A stretch of DNA of 6,010 nt from Candidatus Omnitrophota bacterium (GTDB lineage: Bacteria; Omnitrophota; Gorgyraeia; Tantalellales; Tantalellaceae). The stretch spans positions 1 through 6,010 of the forward strand of contig JAHIZQ010000063.1 in the NCBI GenBank assembly GCA_018814505.1, read 5' to 3'. A program made the position numbers and the translations under genes. The notes beneath the pieces were generated by a model. The model was not told the DNA's origin. It ran no database searches and was given only the letters and a program-made list of their open reading frames with translations. Positions 1 to 5,974 of the stretch are shown one piece after another (the stretch's first letter is position 1; each line of letters starts with the position of its first letter).

Positions 1-1743
1 AAATTTAACACTGAAACAGGAGAATTTGCCGGGCAAAATGTGTTCGCGGCCAATAAAAGCATAATAGAAAAGCTTCGTAGTCAAAATATGTTAATTAAAA
101 CAGAAGACATAAAACATTCATATCCTCATTGCTGGCGATGTAAAGAGCCCATAATATTTAGAGCAACAAAACAATGGTTTATGAAGATTGACCACAATAA
201 ACTTCGTGAAAAAATGGTTGAAGTTATAAAGAAAGATGTTGAGTGGATACCTCTTGTGGCAAAAGATCGAATAAGCGCTATGGTTGAAACCCGTCCCGAT
301 TGGTGCCTTTCAAGGCAAAGATATTGGGGGGTGCCGATACCCGCGTTTCAGTGTGCTGAGTGCGGCGAAACTTTTACAAATTCCGCTATCATAAGAAAAA
401 CCGCTGATTTAACGCGCGAGAGTGGAGCAAACGCGTGGTTTGAAAAACGTGTGCAGGAAATATATCCCGAAAACATGATTTGCGCAAAATGTGGGAGCGG
501 AAAGTTTCTTAAAGGAAATGATATTCTTGATGTGTGGTTTGATTCAGGAGTTAGCCATAAAGCTGTGCTTGAGACAAGAGAAGAGTTGGGTTTTCCCGCT
601 GATTTGTATTTAGAAGGTTCTGATCAGCACCGCGGGTGGTTTCAATCCGCGCTTATTACAGCTATGGGTATAAAAGGAAAAGCTCCATACAGAAAAGTGC
701 TTACTCACGGGTTTGTGGTTGATGGAGAAGGTAAGAAAATGTCAAAATCCGTCGGTAATGTAATCAGTCCCACCCAAATCATGAAAAAATACGGAGCTGA
801 TATATTGCGGTTATGGGTGGCTTCAAGCGATTATGTGGGGGACATTAAGCTTTCGTCAGAAATTTTGGAACGACTTGCTGACGGTTATAGGAAGATACGT
901 AATACCTTTAGGTTCTTGCTAAGCAATTTATATGATTTTGATATTTCAAAAAATACGGTAAAAACGGATGATTTGACGGAGATAGATAAGTGGATGTTAT
1001 CTAGACTTTCAGGGGTAGTTGAAGAAATTACGGGGTATTATGACAGATATGAGTTTTATAAGGTTTATAGGGCTGTATATAACTTTTGTGTTTATGAAGT
1101 AAGTGCTTTCTATCTTGATGTATTAAAAGACGTTTTATATGTTGATGCTCCGGATTCAGGAGAAAGGCGTTCAGTTCAGACAGTTATCAGCAGAATATTA
1201 AATACTTTAGTTAGACTTATGGCGCCGATTATTTCGTTTACCACGGAAGAAGTTTGGAGCGTGATGGCGCTTATTGATAAAGAAAAAAGCGTACACATGG
1301 CCTTTTGGCCAAGTTTGGTCAAAGATCTTACGGCTTGTAGAAATAGCGAGCTTGACGCTAAGTGGGAACGTATACTGGGCGTAAGAAACGGGGTTATGAA
1401 ACTACTTGAACTTAAAAGAGCAAATAATTTGATAGGAAGTTCGCTTGAAGCTTCGATTGAGTTTTATTCTGAAGACAAGGATACGCAAACTTTTATGAAA
1501 GACAATTTAGAGTTATTCGCGGGTATTTTTAAAGTTTCACAAGTATTTGTTGTAGAGAAAGATAAAGAAGGAATGGAATCGGTTCCGGGTGTTATTAACA
1601 CAAAAGCTCTTGTGAAAAGGGCTCTTGGGGAAAAATGTCAAAGATGCTGGAATTTTAGTGAAACTGTCGGTAAAAATAAAGATTATTCGGATTTATGCCA
1701 ACGATGTTTTAACGTAGTTGTCGAAAGGAGTAATAATGGTTAA
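1..1743 (+). CDS. ileS: Isoleucyl-tRNA synthetase, 3' part (start lies before the window)
   Basis: Cytoplasmic class I aminoacyl-tRNA synthetase that charges tRNA-Ile with isoleucine. The frame is open from base 1 (first codon AAA), so this is the last 580 residues of a protein that in the family is usually 900-1000 residues long. The HIGH motif and most of the editing domain lie upstream of the window. Visible motifs, counted from base 1: WCLSRQRYWG at 101-110, a zinc-ribbon-like pair CxxC at 118-121 and CxxC at 161-164, DVWFDSG at 177-183, GSDQHRGW at 206-213, and the ATP-binding KMSKS loop at 246-250 (bases 736-750). The anticodon-binding helical domain follows. The C-terminus carries CQRC (546-549) and CQRC (566-569), the zinc-binding tail typical of bacterial-type IleS. 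The end overlaps the next gene by 8 bases. The GTG at base 40 is an internal codon, not the start. Confidence 0.97.
   Translation, partial: KFNTETGEFAGQNVFAANKSIIEKLRSQNMLIKTEDIKHSYPHCWRCKEPIIFRATKQWFMKIDHNKLREKMVEVIKKDVEWIPLVAKDRISAMVETRPDWCLSRQRYWGVPIPAFQCAECGETFTNSAIIRKTADLTRESGANAWFEKRVQEIYPENMICAKCGSGKFLKGNDILDVWFDSGVSHKAVLETREELGFPADLYLEGSDQHRGWFQSALITAMGIKGKAPYRKVLTHGFVVDGEGKKMSKSVGNVISPTQIMKKYGADILRLWVASSDYVGDIKLSSEILERLADGYRKIRNTFRFLLSNLYDFDISKNTVKTDDLTEIDKWMLSRLSGVVEEITGYYDRYEFYKVYRAVYNFCVYEVSAFYLDVLKDVLYVDAPDSGERRSVQTVISRILNTLVRLMAPIISFTTEEVWSVMALIDKEKSVHMAFWPSLVKDLTACRNSELDAKWERILGVRNGVMKLLELKRANNLIGSSLEASIEFYSEDKDTQTFMKDNLELFAGIFKVSQVFVVEKDKEGMESVPGVINTKALVKRALGEKCQRCWNFSETVGKNKDYSDLCQRCFNVVVERSNNG
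1724..1730 (+). promoter_or_regulatory. Ribosome binding site of the dksA-like gene
   Basis: AAAGGAG, a near-perfect Shine-Dalgarno sequence, lies 5 bases before the ATG at 1736 and inside the last codons of ileS. It decides the start of the dksA-like gene in favour of 1736 over the in-frame upstream ATG at 1718, which has no such site. Confidence 0.8.
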
Positions 1744-2152
1744 GAAAAAGACCACAGGAAAGGGAAAAGCTTTTACTGCAAAACAGCTTCAGGCTATAAG
1801 AAAGAAACTGATTGGTGAAAAAGCTAAGATTTTGCAGGAACTTATAAGCCTGAAAGGAGATACTTTAAATAAATCTTTCAAGGATGCTTCGGGTGACCTT
1901 TCAGGGTATTCTTTTCATATGGCTGATATGGCAACGGATCTTTATGACCGGGAATTCTCCTTGGAATTAGCTGAAGGTGAAAGAGAAAGGCTTTATGCTT
2001 TTGATGACGCGATAAAGCGTATTGATAGTGGTGAATATGGTACATGCGATTATTGCGGAGAACCTATTCCCAAACAGCGTTTAATCGCAATGCCGGAAGC
2101 GGAATATTGTATAAAATGCCAGGAAAAAAACGAAAAATCTTCGGAACGATAG
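1736..2152 (+). CDS. DksA/TraR-family C4 zinc-finger regulator
   Basis: A 138-residue protein of the DksA/TraR family, small proteins that insert a coiled coil into the RNA polymerase secondary channel and alter promoter response, often together with ppGpp. Visible: a basic N-terminus (residues 1-30), a helical region at about 14-40, a second helix with EFSLELAEGERERL (73-86), and a C-terminal zinc finger C104-x2-C107-x17-C125-x2-C128, with the same 17-residue spacing as E. coli DksA. The segment DSGEYGTCDYCGEPI (97-111) is typical of the family. The coiled-coil tip reads HMADMATDLYDRE (61-73) and resembles the HPAD-x-ATE tip of YocK-type Gram-positive relatives more than the DxxDxA tip of E. 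coli DksA. The role as an RNA polymerase-binding regulator is therefore family-based, and ppGpp cooperation is uncertain. It overlaps ileS by 8 bases and the lspA reading frame at its own 3' end, so coupled translation is likely. Confidence 0.9.
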   Translation: MVKKKTTGKGKAFTAKQLQAIRKKLIGEKAKILQELISLKGDTLNKSFKDASGDLSGYSFHMADMATDLYDREFSLELAEGERERLYAFDDAIKRIDSGEYGTCDYCGEPIPKQRLIAMPEAEYCIKCQEKNEKSSER

Positions 2153-2592
2153 TGTTTTACTATATTTGCTCGTTAATTATATGTTTTCTGGATCAAGCTT
2201 CAAAAGCCTGTGTTAAGATGCTGGTTGCGGAAGGGGTCAGTATTCCTGTAGTTGGCAGAGTCGTTCATATTACACTTGTGCATAACAGGGGTTCCGCGTT
2301 TGGAATGTTTAAGGGTTGCTCCTATTTGTTTGCCGGTATTACTTTTGGTGTTGTTATTCTTATCAGTTATTTTTTGGCCGCAAAAAATAAAGCATTGAAT
2401 GTTTATGAAAAAATATCACTTTGTTTTATTCTTGGAGGAGCCTGCGGTAACCTTATTGACAGAATTCGGTACGGATATGTAGTGGATTTTATTGATTTTC
2501 GCGTATGGCCGGTTTTTAATTTGGCGGATAGTTTTATAACTAGCGGCGCCGTAATTCTTATTTTTTCTATGTTTTTCAAAAAAGAACGCTAA
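2116..2592 (+). CDS. lspA: Lipoprotein signal peptidase (signal peptidase II)
   Basis: Inner-membrane aspartyl protease that cleaves the signal peptide of diacylglyceryl-modified prolipoproteins. From the ATG at 2116 it is 158 residues, with about four membrane segments (near 10-27, 69-88, 99-115 and 139-154). Family motifs are all present: DQASK (26-30), HNRGSAFG (56-63), GGACGNLIDR (107-116) and FNLADS (134-139). The expected catalytic aspartates are D115 and D138. The start is uncertain. ATG 2116 overlaps the dksA-like gene by 37 bases and has only a weak, distant GGAA at 2101-2104. The alternative GTG at 2152 overlaps the upstream stop by one base (TAGTG), has GGAA 5 bases before it, and would give a 146-residue protein beginning MFYYI, close to the usual N-terminus of Firmicute LspA. 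An open frame extending up to 2044 lies inside the dksA-like gene and is not credible as coding. Confidence 0.95.
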   Translation: MPGKKRKIFGTIVFYYICSLIICFLDQASKACVKMLVAEGVSIPVVGRVVHITLVHNRGSAFGMFKGCSYLFAGITFGVVILISYFLAAKNKALNVYEKISLCFILGGACGNLIDRIRYGYVVDFIDFRVWPVFNLADSFITSGAVILIFSMFFKKER

Positions 2593-2639
2593 TATTCCTA
2601 TGTAGATCAATATGCGGAATTGACCAAAATGGGGGATTA

Positions 2640-3407
2640 ATGCATCGTGTTTTTCTACAAATAGGCCCTTGTACTTTTTATTCATACGGGTTGTGTGTTG
2701 CAATAGGTTTTTTAGTATCAGCTTTTTTTTTGCTTAGAAGTGTGGATAAGTGTTCTGACATTTCGAGGGGAACAATCTTAGATTGTTTTATAACGCTTTT
2801 AATCAGCGGGCTTATTGGTGGCCGTCTATTATACGTGTTTATAAATTGGGAGTATTACTTACGTTTTCCTTTCCGGATATTAATGTTCCACGAAGGAGGT
2901 CTTGCGTTTCAAGGAGCTCTAATTACTGCTGTTTTTTCAGGGATTGTTTTTTGCGGTATAAAAAAAATATCATTTTGGAAAATGAGCGACTTGATTGTGC
3001 CGTATATTGCTTTGGGGCAGGCTTTTGGCCGTATTGGATGTTTTTTAAACGGATGCTGTTATGGGGGAATCGTTCAAAGCGGATGTAGAGTTACGTTTCC
3101 TGGAGAAGATGTTTGCAGGATACCGGTACAGCTTTATTCAAGTATGATTCTTTTTTTGATATGTATGCTACTGTTAAAATTACGGCAAAAGGATTTTTTT
3201 CAAGGCGTTATTTTCGCGTTATACTTGGTTTTGTATGGGGCGTTTCGATTTTTTATTGATTTTTTAAGAGGAGACAATCTTGTTTTAATCTGCGGTATAA
3301 AACTTTCGCAGATTATAGGCGCGGGAACTTTTTTAATCGGACTTCTACTGTTTTTTGTACTGAAGTATAAAAAAAGTAAGGAACGGGTGAAATTGATAAC
3401 AAAGTGA
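2640..3407 (+). CDS. lgt: Prolipoprotein diacylglyceryl transferase
   Basis: Polytopic inner-membrane enzyme that transfers diacylglycerol from phosphatidylglycerol to the lipobox cysteine, the step before LspA. It has 255 residues, against about 290 in E. coli, with roughly seven hydrophobic segments. The start ATG follows GGGGGA (2631-2636). Visible landmarks: YSYGL (14-18), GGRLLYV (60-66), EGGLAFQGALI (85-95), GRIGCFLNGCCYG (130-142), PVQLYS (162-167) and YGAFRFFIDFLR (199-210). By alignment in my head to E. coli Lgt, R131 matches R143, and R203 matches R239. Three important positions differ: the catalytic His103 aligns with Q91, Glu151 of the family signature with C139, and Glu243 with D207. 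Asn146 of the signature is C134. The protein has 12 cysteines. It is 47 bases downstream of lspA, its pathway partner. The assignment to the Lgt family is firm. Unaltered activity is an inference. Confidence 0.93.
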   Translation: MHRVFLQIGPCTFYSYGLCVAIGFLVSAFFLLRSVDKCSDISRGTILDCFITLLISGLIGGRLLYVFINWEYYLRFPFRILMFHEGGLAFQGALITAVFSGIVFCGIKKISFWKMSDLIVPYIALGQAFGRIGCFLNGCCYGGIVQSGCRVTFPGEDVCRIPVQLYSSMILFLICMLLLKLRQKDFFQGVIFALYLVLYGAFRFFIDFLRGDNLVLICGIKLSQIIGAGTFLIGLLLFFVLKYKKSKERVKLITK

Positions 3408-3436
3408 TTATTTAGCGAAGCGGAATAGACGTGTAA

Positions 3437-3457
3437 ACCTCTTTGGGAAAGGGGGGT
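3437..3457 (+). other. G-rich hairpin upstream of the terminator
   Basis: ACCTCTTT (3437-3444) can pair with AGGGGGGT (3450-3457) around the five-base loop GGGAA, giving eight pairs including three G-U wobbles. The left arm can alternatively pair with AAAGGG at 3484-3489, inside the 5' side of the following terminator hairpin, so the two structures could compete. Confidence 0.4.
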
Positions 3458-3468
3458 AGTTTGTTCCT

Positions 3469-3529
3469 AGAGAGAACTCAAGGAAAGGGATTTTTAAAAA
3501 AAGAAATCCCTCTTAAGTTTCTTTTTTTT
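3469..3529 (+). terminator. Intrinsic terminator-like hairpin with T8 tract after lgt
   Basis: The apical stem AGGGATTT (3486-3493) pairs perfectly with AAATCCCT (3504-3511) around a ten-base A-rich loop. After a GAA bulge (3483-3485) the helix continues: AAG 3480-3482 with CTT 3512-3514, one C/A mismatch, AACT 3475-3478 with AGTT 3516-3519, then AGAGA 3469-3473 with TCTTT 3520-3524 (one wobble, one bulged G). The right arm runs directly into eight consecutive T residues (3522-3529). This is the standard shape of a Rho-independent terminator. It sits 62 bases after the lgt stop and 95 bases before the rluD start, so it may end the ileS-lgt transcript or act as an attenuator for rluD-aroA. Confidence 0.55.
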
Positions 3530-3569
3530 AAAGGGAGGAATTGATTGTTGTTCCAATTTTAGAAATGGA

Positions 3570-3591
3570 CACATAACAAAAAGTTTATGTG
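3570..3591 (+). repeat. 7-bp inverted repeat before rluD
   Basis: CACATAA (3570-3576) and TTATGTG (3585-3591) are perfect inverted repeats separated by eight bases. In RNA this gives a short hairpin ending 33 bases before the rluD ATG. In DNA it could be a small operator. It overlaps the GTG at 3589 that would be the alternative rluD start, which argues weakly against that start. Confidence 0.35.
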
Positions 3592-3613
3592 CGGAGCTAT
3601 AAACAGGATTTAA

Positions 3614-3618
3614 AGAGG
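3614..3618 (+). promoter_or_regulatory. Ribosome binding site of rluD
   Basis: AGAGG lies six bases before the ATG at 3625. It favours 3625 over the in-frame GTG at 3589, which has no purine-rich site in front of it. Confidence 0.65.
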
Positions 3619-3624
3619 CGTTTT

Positions 3625-4539
3625 ATGGAAGAACTTGACATAATAATTACTGAAACAGAGGGTGGAAAACGGTTAGACAAATGCCTGACTGATCGGCTTG
3701 GCAGGGAATATTCGCGTACGTATGTAAAGTTTTTAATCGATAATGGATTTGTTTTGGTGAAATCAAAAAAAGTAAAAGCGTGTTATCTTGTTCATGAAGG
3801 AGACGAGATTTTTGTAAAAATTGTCGATACTTTGCAAAATGAAAATTTAGAGGCGGAGAACATTCCGTTAAATATCATTTATGAAGATGAATGCCTTATT
3901 GTAGTTAATAAACCCTACGGCATGGTTGTTCATCCTGGAGCAGGTATAAGGAAGGGGACGTTAGTCAATGCTCTTCTTTTTCATTGTGGCAAACTGCCTA
4001 ATGAAGAGAATGAATTACGCCCGGGAATTGTTCATCGCTTAGATAAAGACACATCAGGAGTTATGGTTGCCGCGAAAACCTCCAAAGCATTGAGGTCACT
4101 GGCCGAACAGTTTCAAAAAAGGGCGGTTAAAAAAAATTATATAGCGTTAGTTAAAGGGCGGTTAGAATTGGATAACGGTATTATTGAGGCTCCGTTAGCC
4201 AGGCATAAAACAGATCGAAAAAAAATGCAAGTTGAACATTTGGAGGGAAAAGAGGCGCGTACTATTTATCATGTCTTGAGGCGTTATGAAAAATTCACCG
4301 TTATAAGGGTAGAACTTTTAACAGGGAGAACCCATCAAATCCGTGTGCATATGAATTATTTGGGCCACCCCGTATTAGGGGACACCAAGTATGGCTCGGA
4401 TAAAAGTATGAAGAGACAAGCTTTGCATTCTGAAAAACTTGGTTTTTTTCATCCTGATACTGGAAAATATATGGAATTTAGCGCTTCGATACCGGCAGAT
4501 ATTAAGGAAGTAATTGACAATGCCGCAAAGAACGGATAG
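3625..4539 (+). CDS. rluD: RluA/RluD-family 23S rRNA pseudouridine synthase
   Basis: Converts uridines to pseudouridine in RNA. The RluD branch modifies helix 69 of 23S rRNA (E. coli U1911, U1915, U1917) during large-subunit assembly. It has 304 residues from the ATG at 3625. An N-terminal S4-type RNA-binding domain (about 14-70: GGKRLDKCL, SRTYVKFLIDNGFV) is followed by the catalytic domain: NKPYGMVVHPG (95-105), the catalytic motif HRLDKDTSG (137-145) with D140 as nucleophile, KNYIALVKG, and GRTHQIRVHMNYLGHPVLGD near the C-terminal third. The length and S4 domain favour RluD over RluA, but specificity for helix 69 is inferred. An extended start at GTG 3589 would add 12 residues and is less likely. 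aroA begins 63 bases downstream and is probably on the same transcript. Confidence 0.93.
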   Translation: MEELDIIITETEGGKRLDKCLTDRLGREYSRTYVKFLIDNGFVLVKSKKVKACYLVHEGDEIFVKIVDTLQNENLEAENIPLNIIYEDECLIVVNKPYGMVVHPGAGIRKGTLVNALLFHCGKLPNEENELRPGIVHRLDKDTSGVMVAAKTSKALRSLAEQFQKRAVKKNYIALVKGRLELDNGIIEAPLARHKTDRKKMQVEHLEGKEARTIYHVLRRYEKFTVIRVELLTGRTHQIRVHMNYLGHPVLGDTKYGSDKSMKRQALHSEKLGFFHPDTGKYMEFSASIPADIKEVIDNAAKNG

Positions 4540-4556
4540 CAAACGAAGAATAGATG

Positions 4557-4573
4557 CTTGTACTATTTACAAG
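4557..4573 (+). repeat. Small hairpin in the rluD-aroA gap
   Basis: CTTGTA (4557-4562) and TACAAG (4568-4573) form a perfect six-base inverted repeat with a five-base loop. No T-tract follows, so it does not look like a terminator. It could be chance. Confidence 0.2.
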
Positions 4574-4602
4574 GGGCTAAAAAACAGAACAGTTGGTGAA
4601 AA

Positions 4603-5892
4603 ATGGATTGGAAAATTAAAAAAAATACAAAAGGATTAAAGGGTGAAATAGAGGTTCCTCCTGATAAAAGTATTTCACATAGGTCAGTGATATTGGGTGC
4701 GCTTGCAAACGCGAAGTGCCATGTGTCAAATTTTCTTTTCAGTGATGATTGTATTAGAACTTTGGAAGCTTTTCGGGCTATGGGTATAAGGATAGATCAG
4801 GAAGGGGCAAATATTACTGTTTTTGGGAAAGGTCTCAGAGGGCTTAAATCACCTTTGGATGCTCTTTGTTTGGGGAATTCCGGTACGAGTATGCGCGTAT
4901 TGTCAGGGGTTTTGGCTGGTCAGAATTTTGGTACGATTTTGATTGGTGATGACTCTTTAAACAAAAGGCCAATGGATCGAGTAATTGAACCTTTGTCAAA
5001 GATGGGAGCTGTAATCAAACCAATGGAAGGTGGTAGTCACGCACCGCTTAAAATTGAAGGAAAAAACAGCCCTTTAATGCCGATTAATTATAAAATGCCC
5101 ATGGCAAGTGCGCAGGTAAAGACATGTGTATTAATTGCAGGGCTATATGCTCAAGGCTTAACATCGGTGACAGAGCCTTTTCAATCTAGAGATCATACGG
5201 AAAGACTGCTTGAATATTTTTCAGCAGACATAAAGAGAAAAGGCCTGACGACTGAAATTCGAGGGTTAAACGAACTTATTTCAAAAGATTTTAAAATTCC
5301 CGCGGATATATCCAGCGCGGCATTTTTTATTATCGGATGCGTTTTAATAGAAGGGTCGCGAATTATTTTTCGGAATGTTGGATTAAATCCAACACGTGTT
5401 GGGATTATAAATGTTTTGAAAAGGATGGGGGCTGACATTGAGATAATTAATTATGAGTCAGCGCTTGAGCCTGTGGGAGATTTAAATGTGTCACATTCCA
5501 GACTCAGGGGAACAACGATAGAAAAACATGAAATACCGCTTTTGATTGATGAAATTCCAATCCTCTCACTTGCGGCAGTTTGTGCAACGGGACAAACTGT
5601 GATTAAGGGAATAAATGAACTTAAGGTGAAAGAAACTGACAGAGTGAAAAGTATCGTTAGCAATTTTAAACGTATGGGAATTATTGTTGAAGAACAAGAA
5701 GAAAATTTAATTATTAAGGGCAGTTATAAAACGTTGAAATCGGATGAATTTGATAGTTTTGGAGATCATCGTATTGCGATGACCATGGCAATAGCAAGTT
5801 TACTTTCAGATGGAGAATGTGTAATAAAAAATACCAAATGTGTGGATACTTCTTATCCGGGTTTTTGGGAGCAGTTACAGCAATTGCAATAA
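4603..5892 (+). CDS. aroA: 3-phosphoshikimate 1-carboxyvinyltransferase (EPSP synthase)
   Basis: Sixth step of the shikimate pathway: joins phosphoenolpyruvate and shikimate 3-phosphate to form EPSP and phosphate in the cytoplasm. It is 429 residues, a full-length enzyme. Motifs in order: PPDKSISHRS (19-28, substrate-binding K22, S23, R27), LGNSGTSMR (90-98, PEP loop), RPMDR (122-126), SAQVK (169-173), RDHTE (196-200), DISSAAFF (235-242), NPTR (262-265), the catalytic-base region DEIP (316-319), KETDR (343-347), FGDHRIAM (386-393) and TSYPGF (416-421). RDHTE, SAQVK and NPTR are the motifs used to recognise class II EPSP synthases. The class II label is inferred from these. An in-frame TGA at 4597 lies just before the ATG, so this is the first possible ATG. 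A modest GGTGA (4595-4599) serves as ribosome site. Confidence 0.96.
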   Translation: MDWKIKKNTKGLKGEIEVPPDKSISHRSVILGALANAKCHVSNFLFSDDCIRTLEAFRAMGIRIDQEGANITVFGKGLRGLKSPLDALCLGNSGTSMRVLSGVLAGQNFGTILIGDDSLNKRPMDRVIEPLSKMGAVIKPMEGGSHAPLKIEGKNSPLMPINYKMPMASAQVKTCVLIAGLYAQGLTSVTEPFQSRDHTERLLEYFSADIKRKGLTTEIRGLNELISKDFKIPADISSAAFFIIGCVLIEGSRIIFRNVGLNPTRVGIINVLKRMGADIEIINYESALEPVGDLNVSHSRLRGTTIEKHEIPLLIDEIPILSLAAVCATGQTVIKGINELKVKETDRVKSIVSNFKRMGIIVEEQEENLIIKGSYKTLKSDEFDSFGDHRIAMTMAIASLLSDGECVIKNTKCVDTSYPGFWEQLQQLQ

Positions 5893-5917
5893 GAAATGTG
5901 AGGGGAAACATTTTGGG

Positions 5918-5950
5918 TACATACTAAAAAATGATTCTTATGTAATTTTT
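5918..5950 (+). terminator. Weak terminator-like hairpin after aroA
   Basis: TACATA (5918-5923) pairs with TATGTA (5939-5944) around a 15-base loop and is followed by A then TTTTT (5946-5950). The stem holds only one G-C pair, so it would be weak. A second small inverted repeat, AAATGT (5894-5899) with ACATTT (5908-5913), lies just after the stop codon. The position between a gene end and a new promoter makes termination here plausible. Confidence 0.35.
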
Positions 5951-5974
5951 CTTAAAAACAATTAATAAAAATAT

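Larger units (their letters stand above)
3417..3560 (+). other. Candidate structured RNA in the lgt-rluD gap (leader, 3' UTR or small RNA)
   Basis: This gap holds no credible gene but folds well on paper. A closing helix pairs 3422-3430 with 3547-3554 (GGAATA with TGTTCC plus wobbles and one bulge). Inside are a G-rich hairpin (3437-3457) and an arm pairing TTCCT 3464-3468 with AGGAA 3536-3540, with TTTTTAAAGGG (3525-3535) left unpaired on one side. The arm continues as 3469-3482 with 3512-3524 and ends in the 8-bp hairpin 3486-3493/3504-3511. The rod with an asymmetric internal bubble loosely recalls 6S RNA, but I recognise no conserved 6S sequence, and there is no convincing promoter in front of it. 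A 3' UTR or attenuated leader is equally possible. All pairing was done by hand without energy calculation. Confidence 0.4.

Noticed and set aside
2044..2115. Upstream extension of lspA by 24 residues
   Set aside because: It lies wholly inside the zinc-finger coding part of the dksA-like gene, has no ribosome site, and its residues show no resemblance to an LspA N-terminus.
2594..2620. ATTCC/GGAAT inverted repeat between lspA and lgt
   Set aside because: It is only five base pairs around a 17-base loop with no T-tract, which is expected by chance in AT-rich DNA.
2416..2703. Minus-strand open frame of 95 codons across lspA and lgt
   Set aside because: It is antisense to the conserved catalytic end of lspA and the start of lgt, and its low-complexity product resembles no family I know.
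2783..3088. Plus-strand open frame of 101 codons inside lgt
   Set aside because: It is an out-of-frame shadow of lgt, which carries all the family motifs in its own frame.
3541..3577. Promoter for rluD (TTGATT or TTGTTC with CATAAC)
   Set aside because: The boxes match poorly or have wrong spacing. No pair is convincing, so no promoter was annotated here.
3589..3624. GTG start adding 12 residues to RluD
   Set aside because: No ribosome site precedes it and the codon sits in an inverted repeat. ATG 3625 has AGAGG at good spacing and gives a normal RluD N-terminus.
4520..4639. About 40-codon frame bridging rluD and aroA from ATG 4520
   Set aside because: It overlaps both genes out of frame, is lysine/arginine rich because of A-rich DNA, and has no ribosome site or known similarity.
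5193..5911. Three minus-strand open frames opposite aroA
   Set aside because: They are antisense shadows of conserved aroA motifs, with no ribosome sites or recognisable domains.
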